Origin: Carnimonas bestiolae
GTDB lineage: Bacteria; Pseudomonadota; Gammaproteobacteria; Pseudomonadales; Halomonadaceae
Assembly (NCBI RefSeq): GCF_051251125.1
Contig: NZ_JBPCZL010000003.1
Reading direction: 5' to 3' (one strand)
Length of the DNA: 64,000 nt
Shown here one piece after another: positions 25,239 to 33,737 of this stretch (positions are counted from its first letter, which is position 1; the number at the start of each line of letters is the position of its first letter). The translations under genes were made by a program, and so were the position numbers. The notes under the pieces were generated by a model. It was not told the origin of the DNA and ran no database searches. It saw only the letters and a list, made by a program, of their open reading frames with translations.

Positions 25239-26645
25239 ATGAACCCCGTTATTGCCCTGGTCGGTCGCCCTAATGTCGGCAAATCGACGCTTTTCAATCG
25301 ATTGACTCGCTCCCGCGATGCCATAGTGGCGGATTTCGCGGGCCTGACGCGTGACCGTCAGTACGGCAACGGCCAATTGGGCGATAAACCCTTCACCGTG
25401 ATCGATACCGGCGGTATCAGCGGTGATGAACGCGGCATCGACGCCGCGATGGCCGAGCAGTCGCTGCTCGCCATCGATGAAGCCGATATTGTGCTGTTTC
25501 TGGTAGACGCCCGCAGTGGCCTGACGCCTACCGATGAGGCTATCGCCCGCCACCTGCGTATCAATCAGAAGAAAACCTGGCTGGTGGTTAACAAGACCGA
25601 CGGTCTGCCCGAAGAAACGGCCACCACCGAGTTTTATGCGCTTGGCATGGGCGAGCCTTGCCCCATCGCTGCCTCGCACGGACGCAACGTTACCCAGTTG
25701 ATCGAACTGGTGCTCGAGCCTTTCCCCGAGGTTGCCGAAGGCGATATTCACCCAGAGCTTGATGATCAGGGCATTCGCATTGGTGTGGTCGGACGCCCCA
25801 ATGTTGGCAAGTCGACACTGGTTAACCGATTGCTCGGCGAAGAACGCGTGGTGGTCTTTGACGAAGCGGGCACCACCCGCGATGCCATCGAGATTCCCTT
25901 CGAACGGCGCGGACGCCCCTATGTGCTGGTAGACACGGCGGGGATTCGGCGGCGCAAGAACGTGAGTGAAATCGCCGAGAAGTTCTCGATCATCAAAACC
26001 CTCGACGCGATCAAAAGCTGCAACGTCGCGATTATGGTGCTGGACGCGCGCAGCGGTCTGGTCGAGCAGGACCTTCACTTGCTCGATTACGTGCTGAATA
26101 CTGGCCGTGCACTGGTGATTGCCGTTAACAAATGGGATGGCCTTGAGCAGGAAGCCAAGGAGAAGATGCGCGGCGAAATAAAGCGCCGGCTGGGCTTTGC
26201 CGATTACGCTGACATGCACTTCATTTCCGCGCTGCACGGTACTGCCGTGGGGGATCTTTATCCTTCGCTGGAACGCGCCTACAAGAGCGCCACTGCACGC
26301 TGGTCGACCAATCGTCTGACAACCCTTTTGAAAGACGCCGTTAGCGAGCACCAGCCGCCAATGATCAACGGTCGCCGCATTCGCCTCAAAATGGCGCATC
26401 AGGGCGGCAATAACCCGCCGCTGATCGTTGTTCACGGCAACCAGATCAATCGCCTTCCTGAAGCTTACAAGCGCTACCTGATCAATACCTTCCGCAAAGT
26501 GCTGAAGGTCAAGGGAACGCCGCTACGCTTTGAATTTCGCGGCGGCGACAACCCTTTCGATCGCAGCAGCGATGCCAGCGACCGCGAAAAGGCCAAGGCA
26601 CGCCAATTGGCAAAAACCCGCGAGAGCCGGCGTAACCGTCGCTAG
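25239..26645 (+). CDS. der: Ribosome assembly GTPase Der (EngA)
   Basis: 468 residues with two tandem G domains. Each has a P-loop (GRPNVGKS at ~9 and again at ~184) and a specificity motif (NKTDG, NKWDG); a KH-like domain is at the C-terminus (NGRRIRLKMAHQGGNNPPLIVVHGN). Essential for 50S subunit maturation. The ATG at 25239 (MNPVIALVGRPN) is chosen over an in-frame ATG 162 bases upstream, because the family starts just before the first P-loop. Confidence 0.96.
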   Translation: MNPVIALVGRPNVGKSTLFNRLTRSRDAIVADFAGLTRDRQYGNGQLGDKPFTVIDTGGISGDERGIDAAMAEQSLLAIDEADIVLFLVDARSGLTPTDEAIARHLRINQKKTWLVVNKTDGLPEETATTEFYALGMGEPCPIAASHGRNVTQLIELVLEPFPEVAEGDIHPELDDQGIRIGVVGRPNVGKSTLVNRLLGEERVVVFDEAGTTRDAIEIPFERRGRPYVLVDTAGIRRRKNVSEIAEKFSIIKTLDAIKSCNVAIMVLDARSGLVEQDLHLLDYVLNTGRALVIAVNKWDGLEQEAKEKMRGEIKRRLGFADYADMHFISALHGTAVGDLYPSLERAYKSATARWSTNRLTTLLKDAVSEHQPPMINGRRIRLKMAHQGGNNPPLIVVHGNQINRLPEAYKRYLINTFRKVLKVKGTPLRFEFRGGDNPFDRSSDASDREKAKARQLAKTRESRRNRR

Positions 26646-26719
26646 CAAGGGAAGGCAGGTTAACGCTCGCCGCAGGAAGCTACGCGATCCTTGCGCACAG
26701 TGCCACAACGCTCCCCATA

Positions 26720-26757
26720 ACAATGCGCCCCGCTCGATGAAGAGCGGGGCGCATTGT
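26720..26757. terminator. Hairpin after der
   Basis: Perfect 16-bp stem ACAATGCGCCCCGCTC / GAGCGGGGCGCATTGT with a 6-base loop. It lies between convergent der and the PepSY gene and probably ends transcription from both sides, though T-tracts are short. Confidence 0.7.
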
Positions 26758-26832
26758 CGTTTCTAAATGGGCGCAGCCACTGTCAGCCACACAGCGCCCG
26801 CTTGCCGTGCAGGCGCTTTCAGGCCACTGTCT

Positions 26833-28254
26833 TTATGCCAATGACTGCTGATCAGCGTCGGAACGGCCGTTAGCGGCAATCACTGCGCAGCGAATCAGAT
26901 CGATGCACAGGAACACCGCCAGGCTTGCGCCTAACGCGGGGAATGCCCACCCCACCATCAGTGCCAGTGCCGCCCAAACAACTTTGGCTGGATGGGAGAG
27001 CGCCACCCAATAGCTCAGCAGCGGCGGCGCCAGCTTGAATTTGCGCGCCCACCAGGCCGCATAGCCGTAACCGATAATGGTCATCAGCCCAACGGCCATC
27101 AGCGCCACCAACAGTTGATTGGGCCAGCCAAACAGAATCCCCACATGGAAATCGACCGTCCATCGAATCAGCTTCGCCAACAGCGGGAAGCTGGCAAATT
27201 CTGCACGGCTGGTCACTTTCAGCGTGGCAGGGTCGAGCGCAATCGCATCGACCTTGGTCGGCCATTTGCGCTGGTACTCACGCACCGACCAAGCGGCGTC
27301 CGGCTTGGGCGTTCTAATCTCCATCACGCTGGGGTCGATACCCGCCGCGCGTGCCGCCTCAGCCACCCTATCGAGCTGCTGCAGGGTGCCCTTTTCACGC
27401 ATCGCCAGCATTGGGTCGGGATGAGGCGACAAGGTACGGTTCGAAGGGTCACCGCCGTGGTGATGCATCGCGACCGCATGGTGTGGATCCAGCGACGTGG
27501 AAACCGCCGGGGTGCCCCAGCCCACTGAGGTGCGCCACTGCGTAATATGGGCACCTGCCGCTTGCGACCAGCTCATGCCGGTGAGCGAGAAGAACACCAC
27601 CCCTAGCGACAGCGTGACACCCAGCGTGGCATGCAGCCAGCGACGTCTACTGCCCTTGTGAGCCGCGGCGGCTCCCTTGGGCTTCCTCGGGCCAGTCGCC
27701 CATAGGACGATACCGCCCACCACCATCACCCACAGCCAGGAAGCGGCCGTTTCACTGTAGTAGCGCCCCCAATCCCCAAGTAGCAAACCACGATGCAAAT
27801 AATCCAGCGTCATTCTTAACGGCAAGGCACCAGAAGTACCGTAGGTGGTGAGATCGCCTTTTACCGCCAAGGTCTGTGGATCGATAAACACCGTGCGGTT
27901 TTCAGACGGGCCATATTGCGCATTGGCAAACATTACCCGCGTCGTATCACCGCTGCCCGGTGCCGGCCGAATCGATGAGAGACTCAGTTCAGCGTGCTGC
28001 TCCTCGGCAAGATAGCGCTGCGCCGCAGTGGCTTGTTCGACAAGAGACTTCGGCTCACCTTCACTATTGGTATAGAGCGCATCAGCATAGAGCCATTGCT
28101 CAAGCTGCGGCGTTAGCGCATACATTAGCCCGGTAAATGCCGCGACAAAGATGAACGGCCCCACTAACAGGCCAATATAGAAATGCAGCGTTGACAGAAA
28201 AGTACGCGCAGCGCTTGTTGGCGGCTGCGACGTTGATAATCGGGAAGAAGACAT
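26833..28254 (-). CDS. PepSY-associated TM helix protein (iron/copper-regulated type)
   Basis: 473 residues. Four membrane segments (e.g. LHFYIGLLVGPFIFVAAFTGLMYAL near residue 22, WVMVVGGIVLW, and a C-terminal block) frame periplasmic PepSY domains. The LHFYIG...GLMYA signature is typical of the PiuB-like family, which sits next to siderophore or copper receptors and may be a membrane reductase. The start at 28254 (MSSSRLSTSQ) has AGGG at proper distance; the longer frame adds a non-family N-terminus. A His-rich loop (HHAVAMHHHGG) may bind metal. The DUF2946 gene lies upstream, in the same direction. Confidence 0.85.
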   Translation of the reverse strand: MSSSRLSTSQPPTSAARTFLSTLHFYIGLLVGPFIFVAAFTGLMYALTPQLEQWLYADALYTNSEGEPKSLVEQATAAQRYLAEEQHAELSLSSIRPAPGSGDTTRVMFANAQYGPSENRTVFIDPQTLAVKGDLTTYGTSGALPLRMTLDYLHRGLLLGDWGRYYSETAASWLWVMVVGGIVLWATGPRKPKGAAAAHKGSRRRWLHATLGVTLSLGVVFFSLTGMSWSQAAGAHITQWRTSVGWGTPAVSTSLDPHHAVAMHHHGGDPSNRTLSPHPDPMLAMREKGTLQQLDRVAEAARAAGIDPSVMEIRTPKPDAAWSVREYQRKWPTKVDAIALDPATLKVTSRAEFASFPLLAKLIRWTVDFHVGILFGWPNQLLVALMAVGLMTIIGYGYAAWWARKFKLAPPLLSYWVALSHPAKVVWAALALMVGWAFPALGASLAVFLCIDLIRCAVIAANGRSDADQQSLA

Positions 28255-28413
28255 TCTCATCACCCTGTAATACACGCACGAACACAGGTTCGCGGCCGAC
28301 CAAGCGCAATAACCACGCGTTGAGGCGACATGGAGCGAACATGCATGGCGGCTGCTCATTGGCGCGGGCAAGGCAAACAGCTCCACCCGCAAGCAGCCTG
28401 AACAATTAACGTA

Positions 28414-29043
28414 TTAGGAGATCAACAAGGAAGGAGGAGCGCGTGGCTGGGCAGGAGAACGTGGCATAGCCCGTATAACAACGGGAACCACCGAGGACAC
28501 GCGCGCAGCGTGCGGCGGAAAGTGACTCACCGCGATGGCTGGAAGCGTTAAGTGCACCAGAGGGAAGTGCTGCCACAATGAGCAATAGCCGCACAAATCG
28601 AACCAATCGGCGCTTGAGTCGGAGTGCTGATGGGAAACACTGGGCATGGACGCATGAGCATGGCTCGCGTGATGCGATGCCATTGGCATCGTCGCGTCGC
28701 CCTGTGCCTCCGCGGACGCTACCTCCTGCGAAGCAAAATGCTCGTGGGATGCGTGGGATGCGTGGGACGCGTGGGACGCGTGGGACGCGTGTAGCATCGC
28801 GTGATGCGCCCGCTCCGCTACACCGCTGGCTGCCGCCATCGATGTAGAAGAAGCACCGGGCATGCCGCGTTGGGGAAAATCGAAGCGCACAGCATCAGCC
28901 ATTGCTGCCGGAGCAGCATGGGCGTGCTCAGCACACATTAGCGTGCGCGACACTAATGGCCCAATGAATAACATCAGTATGGCCAGCAGTGACATTAACG
29001 CAGCAATATCGCCATAGCGGCGGCGAATAGTGTGCATGCGCAT
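28414..29043 (-). CDS. DUF2946 membrane protein with histidine-rich repeats
   Basis: 209 residues. One N-terminal membrane segment (IAALMSLLAILMLFIGPLVS) is followed by LMCAEHAHA and, near the C-terminus, the DUF2946 feature WFDLCGYCSLWQHFPLV. Between them is a histidine-rich stretch with five tandem His-Ala-Ser units, encoded by a 9-bp DNA repeat (28743-28790), plus further His-X-X-His motifs. The family occurs with PepSY and TonB-dependent receptors, and copper or another soft metal is the likely ligand (inference). No receptor gene is present in this window. Confidence 0.75.
   Translation of the reverse strand: MRMHTIRRRYGDIAALMSLLAILMLFIGPLVSRTLMCAEHAHAAPAAMADAVRFDFPQRGMPGASSTSMAAASGVAERAHHAMLHASHASHASHASHASHEHFASQEVASAEAQGDATMPMASHHASHAHASMPSVSHQHSDSSADWFDLCGYCSLWQHFPLVHLTLPAIAVSHFPPHAARVSSVVPVVIRAMPRSPAQPRAPPSLLIS
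28743..28790. repeat. 9-bp tandem repeat inside the DUF2946 gene
   Basis: The unit GTGGGAYGC repeats five times, encoding a His-Ala-Ser run in frame. Unit changes alter length in threes and keep the frame. Confidence 0.85.
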
Positions 29044-29493
29044 CGAATCCTATGCGAACAGGGTGCGCCACATTCTACGCCTACCGACCGCTTTCACCAC
29101 CTAAACAGGTTCGACAAGCCGCCCATTCACTTGCCTATTAAGCCAAAGTTCAGTGCGCTGAGCGGCCTGCGCCAACACGCCATTCCGAATCTGTGAGCTA
29201 CCGCGCGCTTATCGACCAACCCCCCATCTCGGCAACGGCCGGGGATACGCGCTGCTCCCACTCGCCTGTCTGGCCTTTACTAGACCGCCCGCCATTTTTT
29301 TCGGCGGTTCGGCGGTTCGGCGGAGCGATTGACGCTTAGCCTTAGCCGTCGATCGATCGCGTCTGGATGAGCATAAAAAACTCCCGCTTACTTTTAGTAA
29401 GCGGGAGTTTTTACGAGCAATACGGTAGCTAAACCATCAGGCAAAGGCACCTATTACCTGCATCGCATATCACCTTATGGCAAAGGAAGCGCG
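29044..29493. other. Intergenic region with an 8-bp repeat and a terminator
   Basis: 450 bases without a gene. A short direct repeat of GGCGGTTC lies at ~29302-29320. A strong bidirectional terminator is at 29376-29412. No Fur box or clear promoter for the DUF2946 gene was found by eye. Confidence 0.5.
29376..29412. terminator. Bidirectional intrinsic terminator
   Basis: 16-bp stem AAAAACTCCCGCTTAC / GTAAGCGGGAGTTTTT with loop TTTTA; T-tract on both strands. It ends the DUF815 ATPase transcript on the minus strand. Confidence 0.9.
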
Positions 29494-30351
29494 CTAGGCA
29501 TCGGCGTCGGCACCGGCCCATTGGCAAGCGAACTGCCATGCTGCCCTGCCGCTTCTCACGCCGCGCAGTGTGGCGTAGCGCAAGGCTTCGGTGCGTGCCT
29601 GCTCTGACCATTGACTGCCCAGATAGGTTACCCAATGTTCGCAGGCGGCGACGAAGTTATCCTGATTGAAGGCGTGGAATGCTAGCCATACGCCGAAACG
29701 ATCGGACAGCGAGACCTTCTCTTCTACTGCGTCGCCGTGATGCAGTTCGCCATCGACGATGTGCGTTGCCTGATTGTCAGCGGAGCTTTCCGGCAGCAGG
29801 TGGCGTCGGTTGGAGGTGGCGTAGATCAGCACGTTTTCGGGCGGTCCAGTCAAGGTGCCGTCGAGCACGCTTTTCAGCGCCTTATAGGCATCGTCGCTGC
29901 CTTCGAAGGAGAGATCGTCACAGTAAACGATGAAGCGCTGCGGCAAATCACGCAGCCGCGCCACCAGCCCCGGCAGGCCAATCAGGTCGTAACGATCGAC
30001 CTGAATCAGCCGCAGCCCCTGAGAATGGAAGTCGTTTAGCAGCGCACGAATGATCGACGATTTTCCGGTACCGCGCGCCCCCCATAGCAGCGCGTGGTTA
30101 GCCGGTTTCCCAGTAAGAAACGCCCGGGTGTTATCGACCAGCTGCTTCTTTTGGCGCTCAATACCGACCAAATCATCCAAACGCACATCGTCGCGCGGGG
30201 CCACCGGTACCAGTTGCCCACCGGCCAGCGGATGACGCTCCCATAACGCCGCGATGTCCCGCGTCCAGTCAACCTCGCTGCGCTCGGGCGGCAGCAGCGG
30301 CTCAATACGCGTCAATAGCTCCAGCAAACGCGCACTCAACTCCTCATTCAT
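29494..30351 (-). CDS. DUF815 family AAA-type ATPase
   Basis: 285 residues. Walker A is LLWGARGTGKSSIIRALL near residue 92, and Walker B is RFIVYCDDLSFEG. The DLVGIERQKKQLVDNTRAFLTGKPANHALLWG lead-in and YATSNRRHLLPE (sensor-like) are diagnostic of DUF815. Function is unknown; members are cytosolic P-loop ATPases. The gene stands alone, downstream of and in the same direction as aroE, with 138 bases between. Confidence 0.88.
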   Translation of the reverse strand: MNEELSARLLELLTRIEPLLPPERSEVDWTRDIAALWERHPLAGGQLVPVAPRDDVRLDDLVGIERQKKQLVDNTRAFLTGKPANHALLWGARGTGKSSIIRALLNDFHSQGLRLIQVDRYDLIGLPGLVARLRDLPQRFIVYCDDLSFEGSDDAYKALKSVLDGTLTGPPENVLIYATSNRRHLLPESSADNQATHIVDGELHHGDAVEEKVSLSDRFGVWLAFHAFNQDNFVAACEHWVTYLGSQWSEQARTEALRYATLRGVRSGRAAWQFACQWAGADADA

Positions 30352-30489
30352 CTCTCACCCATTATTTTTTCTGAATAGCGACCGTTACCAGCGCTATCGG
30401 AACGCGCTGTGTTAGCGCAACATCGTGCTAGCGGCACTTTTTGCGCGGCGCTTAAGCGCGGTGACGCGTTGGCCTCACTCAGCGAACGA

Positions 30490-31308
30490 TCAGGCCGATA
30501 GCTGTTTGCGCAGTTGTAACAGCACTGGCTCGGGATCAGGGCGCTTGCCAAGCCACACATAAAACGATTCTGCCGCCTGCCCTACCAGCATTCCCAAGCC
30601 ATCGGCACTGTTGCCGCCTTGCTCGCTGGCCCAGCGCATAAACGCCGTCGGCGCTGCTGCGTAAACCATATCATAGCCCCAGCCGTTGGCCGCCAGGCTA
30701 ACGTTGCCCAAGGCAGGAAGCTCATCCGACAGGCTAGCGCTAGTGCCATTAATCACAAGATCGAAGGCGTCGCTAAGCGCGTCAGGGGCCACCGCTTCAA
30801 TGGCACCCAGATCCGAAAACTCTTGAGCAAGCTGCTCTCCCCGCGCCACCGTACGGTTGGCAATCACTAACCGCTTGGGTTGCTGCGCCAGCAGCGGGGC
30901 CAGCACCCCTCGCACGGCTCCACCGGCCCCGAGAATGGCGATGTTAGCGCCAGCAAGCTCGATTCCCAGCCGTTTCAAGTCGCTGACCAGCCCTTCACCG
31001 TCGGTGTTATCGCCATAAAGATCACCGGCGTCGGTACGCTTCAGGGTGTTGATGGCACCCGCTCGCCTTGCTCTGTCAGATACCTGACCGGCAAGTGTAA
31101 GCGCTTGTTGCTTGAAGGGTACGGTGACATTGGCACCGCTACCGCCTTCCGCAATAAAAGCCGCGACGCTCTCGGCGAATCCATCAAGCGGTGCTTCGCG
31201 CTTTTCGTAGCGCAGATCAAGGCCGAATTGACGTGCGAAGGCGAGGTGAATATCAGGCGAACGAGAATGATGGATGGGATGGCCAAAAACGCAATACAGC
31301 AGCGACAC
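30490..31308 (-). CDS. aroE: Shikimate 5-dehydrogenase
   Basis: 272 residues as in E. coli AroE. Reduces 3-dehydroshikimate with NADPH in aromatic amino-acid synthesis. Visible motifs: the substrate-binding start YCVFGHPIHHSRSPDIH, the catalytic Lys in NVTVPFKQQAL, NTDGEG with the catalytic Asp, and the nucleotide-binding AILGAGGAVRGV followed by IANRT. Relatives have hemF-aroE adjacent; here a divergent DinB-fold gene separates them. Confidence 0.95.
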   Translation of the reverse strand: MSLLYCVFGHPIHHSRSPDIHLAFARQFGLDLRYEKREAPLDGFAESVAAFIAEGGSGANVTVPFKQQALTLAGQVSDRARRAGAINTLKRTDAGDLYGDNTDGEGLVSDLKRLGIELAGANIAILGAGGAVRGVLAPLLAQQPKRLVIANRTVARGEQLAQEFSDLGAIEAVAPDALSDAFDLVINGTSASLSDELPALGNVSLAANGWGYDMVYAAAPTAFMRWASEQGGNSADGLGMLVGQAAESFYVWLGKRPDPEPVLLQLRKQLSA

Positions 31309-31616
31309 GACAACTCCTTTAAGTGAAAGCGGTATTCAAATACAGCGCAGGGAATAAAACAGCCGAGCGTGCAGAGTATCCAGCCAATCTGCCGAGCAGA
31401 TGGAAACGCTTCCCGCCACAACAGACTGAAAGTGAAACATTGACTTGAACATCAGGCAATTGCAAAGCCCGCCTTGCGGTAGCTTTTCGATCTTCCGATA
31501 GGTTACCTTGTGGCAACATCATTAAAGTGACGAACCGTTACATCAAGATACTGACGCTACGCTGAATGGCCCAGCTAATCGCAGTCTCTAACAACTTCAA
31601 GGTACATCGACCGTTC
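31309..31616. other. Divergent region between aroE and the DinB-fold gene
   Basis: 308 bases. I see no gene and no strong promoter. Confidence 0.4.
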
Positions 31617-32102
31617 ATGATTGCAGATTCTTTACGCTCACTCATCAATTATCACGAATGGGCCACCCAGCGAATATTGGGTGCCTGCATGGAGGTCAGC
31701 GAGGGCGACTACCGTCGCGATCTAGGGCTGGATCAGGGATCGATTCACGATACGTTGAATTACCAGCTAAACATCGAACGCCGCTGGATGGGCAGCTATC
31801 TGAACGACAGCAGCGATGCCGCCGAGATGATGATCAAGGGGCGTGATAGCCTTGCCGCTGCCCTGCGCGGTCAATGCCGCAAATGGCGCAAGGTAGCGGC
31901 GGAGATCAACAGCACCAATCTGGATCAGGCCGTCAGCATTGTCGGCACTACTGGTATCAAGTGCGAGCTTACCAACGCAGAGGTGCTGTTCGAAGTGATC
32001 AACTTCGGAGTGCTACAGCGCGGCAAGCTCACCTATGCCGTTACCTGGCTCGGCGTGCCTGACCCCGAAACCGACTTTGTCTCCTATCGCAGTTCCCCCT
32101 GA
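31617..32102 (+). CDS. DinB-fold protein lacking the usual metal triad
   Basis: 161 residues from MIADSLRSLINYHEWATQRI. The N-terminal YHEWA and the four-helix layout fit the DinB/YfiT superfamily, whose members bind a metal through three histidines and act in thiol-dependent transfer reactions. Here only the first His remains; the places of the second and third read LNYQLNIERRW and INFGVLQRGKL. It may be non-catalytic. The 17 codons upstream (ATG 31566) are also open and cannot be ruled out as the start. Inserted between hemF and aroE. Confidence 0.6.
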   Translation: MIADSLRSLINYHEWATQRILGACMEVSEGDYRRDLGLDQGSIHDTLNYQLNIERRWMGSYLNDSSDAAEMMIKGRDSLAAALRGQCRKWRKVAAEINSTNLDQAVSIVGTTGIKCELTNAEVLFEVINFGVLQRGKLTYAVTWLGVPDPETDFVSYRSSP

Positions 32103-32128
32103 TCGAGAGCGTTGTCGGGCGCGTCGGC

Positions 32129-33070
32129 TCAGGACGCATGCAGACCAAGCCAGTCGCGCGGGGCCAGATACGCACTAAGCTCTGCCTCGCGTGAGCCGGG
32201 TTCGACCGTGTAGTTATAGGTCCAGTTAGCCTGCGGGGGCATCGACATCAGGATCGATTCGGTGCGCCCGCCGCTTTGCAGCCCGAACAGCGTGCCTCTA
32301 TCCCACACCAGATTGAATTCAACGTAACGCCCGCGACGGTGAGCCTGGAACAAGCGCTCGCGCTCACCAAACTCGAGCGTTTTGCGCCGCTCAACAATGG
32401 GAATGTATGCAGGCAGGAAGGCATTGCCGACCGAACGCATCAGCGCGAAGCTTTGCTCGAAGCCCAACTCGTTGAAATCGTCGAAGAACAATCCACCAAC
32501 GCCACGCGTTTCGTTGCGATGCTTAAGCATGAAGTAGCGGTCACACCACTCCTTGAATCGCGGATAGATGTCGTCGCCAAATGCTGCACAGGCATCGTGG
32601 GCCGTTTGATGCCAATGCAGCACGTCTTCTTCGAAGGGGTAATAAGGCGTTAGATCAATACCGCCGCCAAACCACCATACCGGTGGCTCGCCCTCTTTCT
32701 CGGCGATGAAGAAGCGCACATTGCCGTGCGATGTGGGCACAAAAGGATTGCGCGGGTGAATCACCCAGGACACGCCCATCGCAGTGAAATTACGTCCGGC
32801 CAGCTCGGGCCGAGCAGCCGACGCCGACGCCGGCAAGCGCTCGCCGTGCACGTGCGAGAAGTTGACACCGCCCTTCTCGAACACCTCGCCATCGCTGATC
32901 ACTCGCGTGCGACCACCGCCGCCCTCAGCGCGCTGCCACTGCTCTTCTACAAAGTCGGCGATACTATCCTGCGCAGCAATGCCATCACACAGGCGATCCT
33001 GAAGACCCTTCAGAAAGCGTTCTACCTGCTGCAGCATATCGTGGGACGAGAGTTCAGAGTGAGTGGTCAT
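32129..33070 (-). CDS. hemF: Oxygen-dependent coproporphyrinogen III oxidase
   Basis: 313 residues; oxidative decarboxylation of coproporphyrinogen III in haem synthesis, needing O2. Conserved blocks: NFSHVHGE, HPRNPFVPTSHGNVRFF, WWFGGGIDLTPYYPF, RNETRGVGGLFFDDFN and GRYVEFNLVWDRGTLFGLQSGGR. The start at 33070 (MTTHSELSSHD) is preferred; the longer frame runs into tsaC. Starts 49 bases after tsaC ends. Confidence 0.96.
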   Translation of the reverse strand: MTTHSELSSHDMLQQVERFLKGLQDRLCDGIAAQDSIADFVEEQWQRAEGGGGRTRVISDGEVFEKGGVNFSHVHGERLPASASAARPELAGRNFTAMGVSWVIHPRNPFVPTSHGNVRFFIAEKEGEPPVWWFGGGIDLTPYYPFEEDVLHWHQTAHDACAAFGDDIYPRFKEWCDRYFMLKHRNETRGVGGLFFDDFNELGFEQSFALMRSVGNAFLPAYIPIVERRKTLEFGERERLFQAHRRGRYVEFNLVWDRGTLFGLQSGGRTESILMSMPPQANWTYNYTVEPGSREAELSAYLAPRDWLGLHAS

Positions 33071-33119
33071 AGTATTGCCTGCCAGACGCCCCCAGGCGTC
33101 GTCGAGTGGGTGGAAAGAA

Positions 33120-33692
33120 TTACTGTTGCGGCCCGCCACGAAGCCAGCGGCCGTCGGCGAGATTGCGAATCGTGCTGGGCTCACGACGGCCGCCGGTAGC
33201 GCCGTCCAATATCAGCGGAAGCTCGTCGCCAAATATCTGTTCGACCTGCTGTGCGGTGAGCGCCGACGGCTCGTTGGCACGATTGGCCGAGGTCGATACG
33301 ATCGGCCCGCCGAAAGCTGTGCATAGTGCCGCGCTGAGTGGATGATCAGTAACGCGCAGCGCCACCTGCTGGTGATTACCACGCACCAGCGGGTGCGAGC
33401 GGCCGTTGTCGGGCACCAGCCAGGTATGGGGGCCAGGCCATGCTGACTGCAGTTGCTTACGCTCGTCAGCGCTGACTTCAGTGAGCCAGGGAGCAAGTTG
33501 CTCGATGGACGCCGCGATCAGAATCAGGCCCTTGGCTGGATCGCGCTGCTTCAGCGATAGCACTTGCCTAAGCGCCGCTTCATTGTCAGGGTCGCAGCCC
33601 AGCCCCCACACACCCTCGGTAGGGTAGGCGATAACGTCGCCCCCAATGAGCGTAGCAGCCGCCTTGCTGACGTCCGTAGTTGCACTGACCAT
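33120..33692 (-). CDS. tsaC: Threonylcarbamoyl-AMP synthase TsaC
   Basis: 190 residues, the same as E. coli TsaC. Makes threonylcarbamoyl-AMP from Thr, bicarbonate and ATP for the t6A37 tRNA modification. YrdC-fold motifs: GGDVIAYPTEGVWGLGCDP, KQRDPAKGLILIAA, SAWPGPHTWLVP and PIVSTSANRANEPS. It lacks the extra C-terminal Sua5 domain. A GTG two codons upstream is also possible. Sits between dprA and hemF, as in many gammaproteobacteria. Confidence 0.95.
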   Translation of the reverse strand: MVSATTDVSKAAATLIGGDVIAYPTEGVWGLGCDPDNEAALRQVLSLKQRDPAKGLILIAASIEQLAPWLTEVSADERKQLQSAWPGPHTWLVPDNGRSHPLVRGNHQQVALRVTDHPLSAALCTAFGGPIVSTSANRANEPSALTAQQVEQIFGDELPLILDGATGGRREPSTIRNLADGRWLRGGPQQ

Positions 33693-33737
33693 TTCCACAC
33701 CATTTGTAGGGTTATTGTACCGGTAATCAATTCCGGC

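Noticed and set aside
25143..26435. 430-codon antisense frame across der
   Set aside because: Mirror of a strongly biased coding gene; der motifs are intact on the other strand.
28743..28790. CRISPR or minisatellite regulatory repeat
   Set aside because: The 9-bp units are in frame and encode His-Ala-Ser within the DUF2946 protein, so they are explained by coding sequence.
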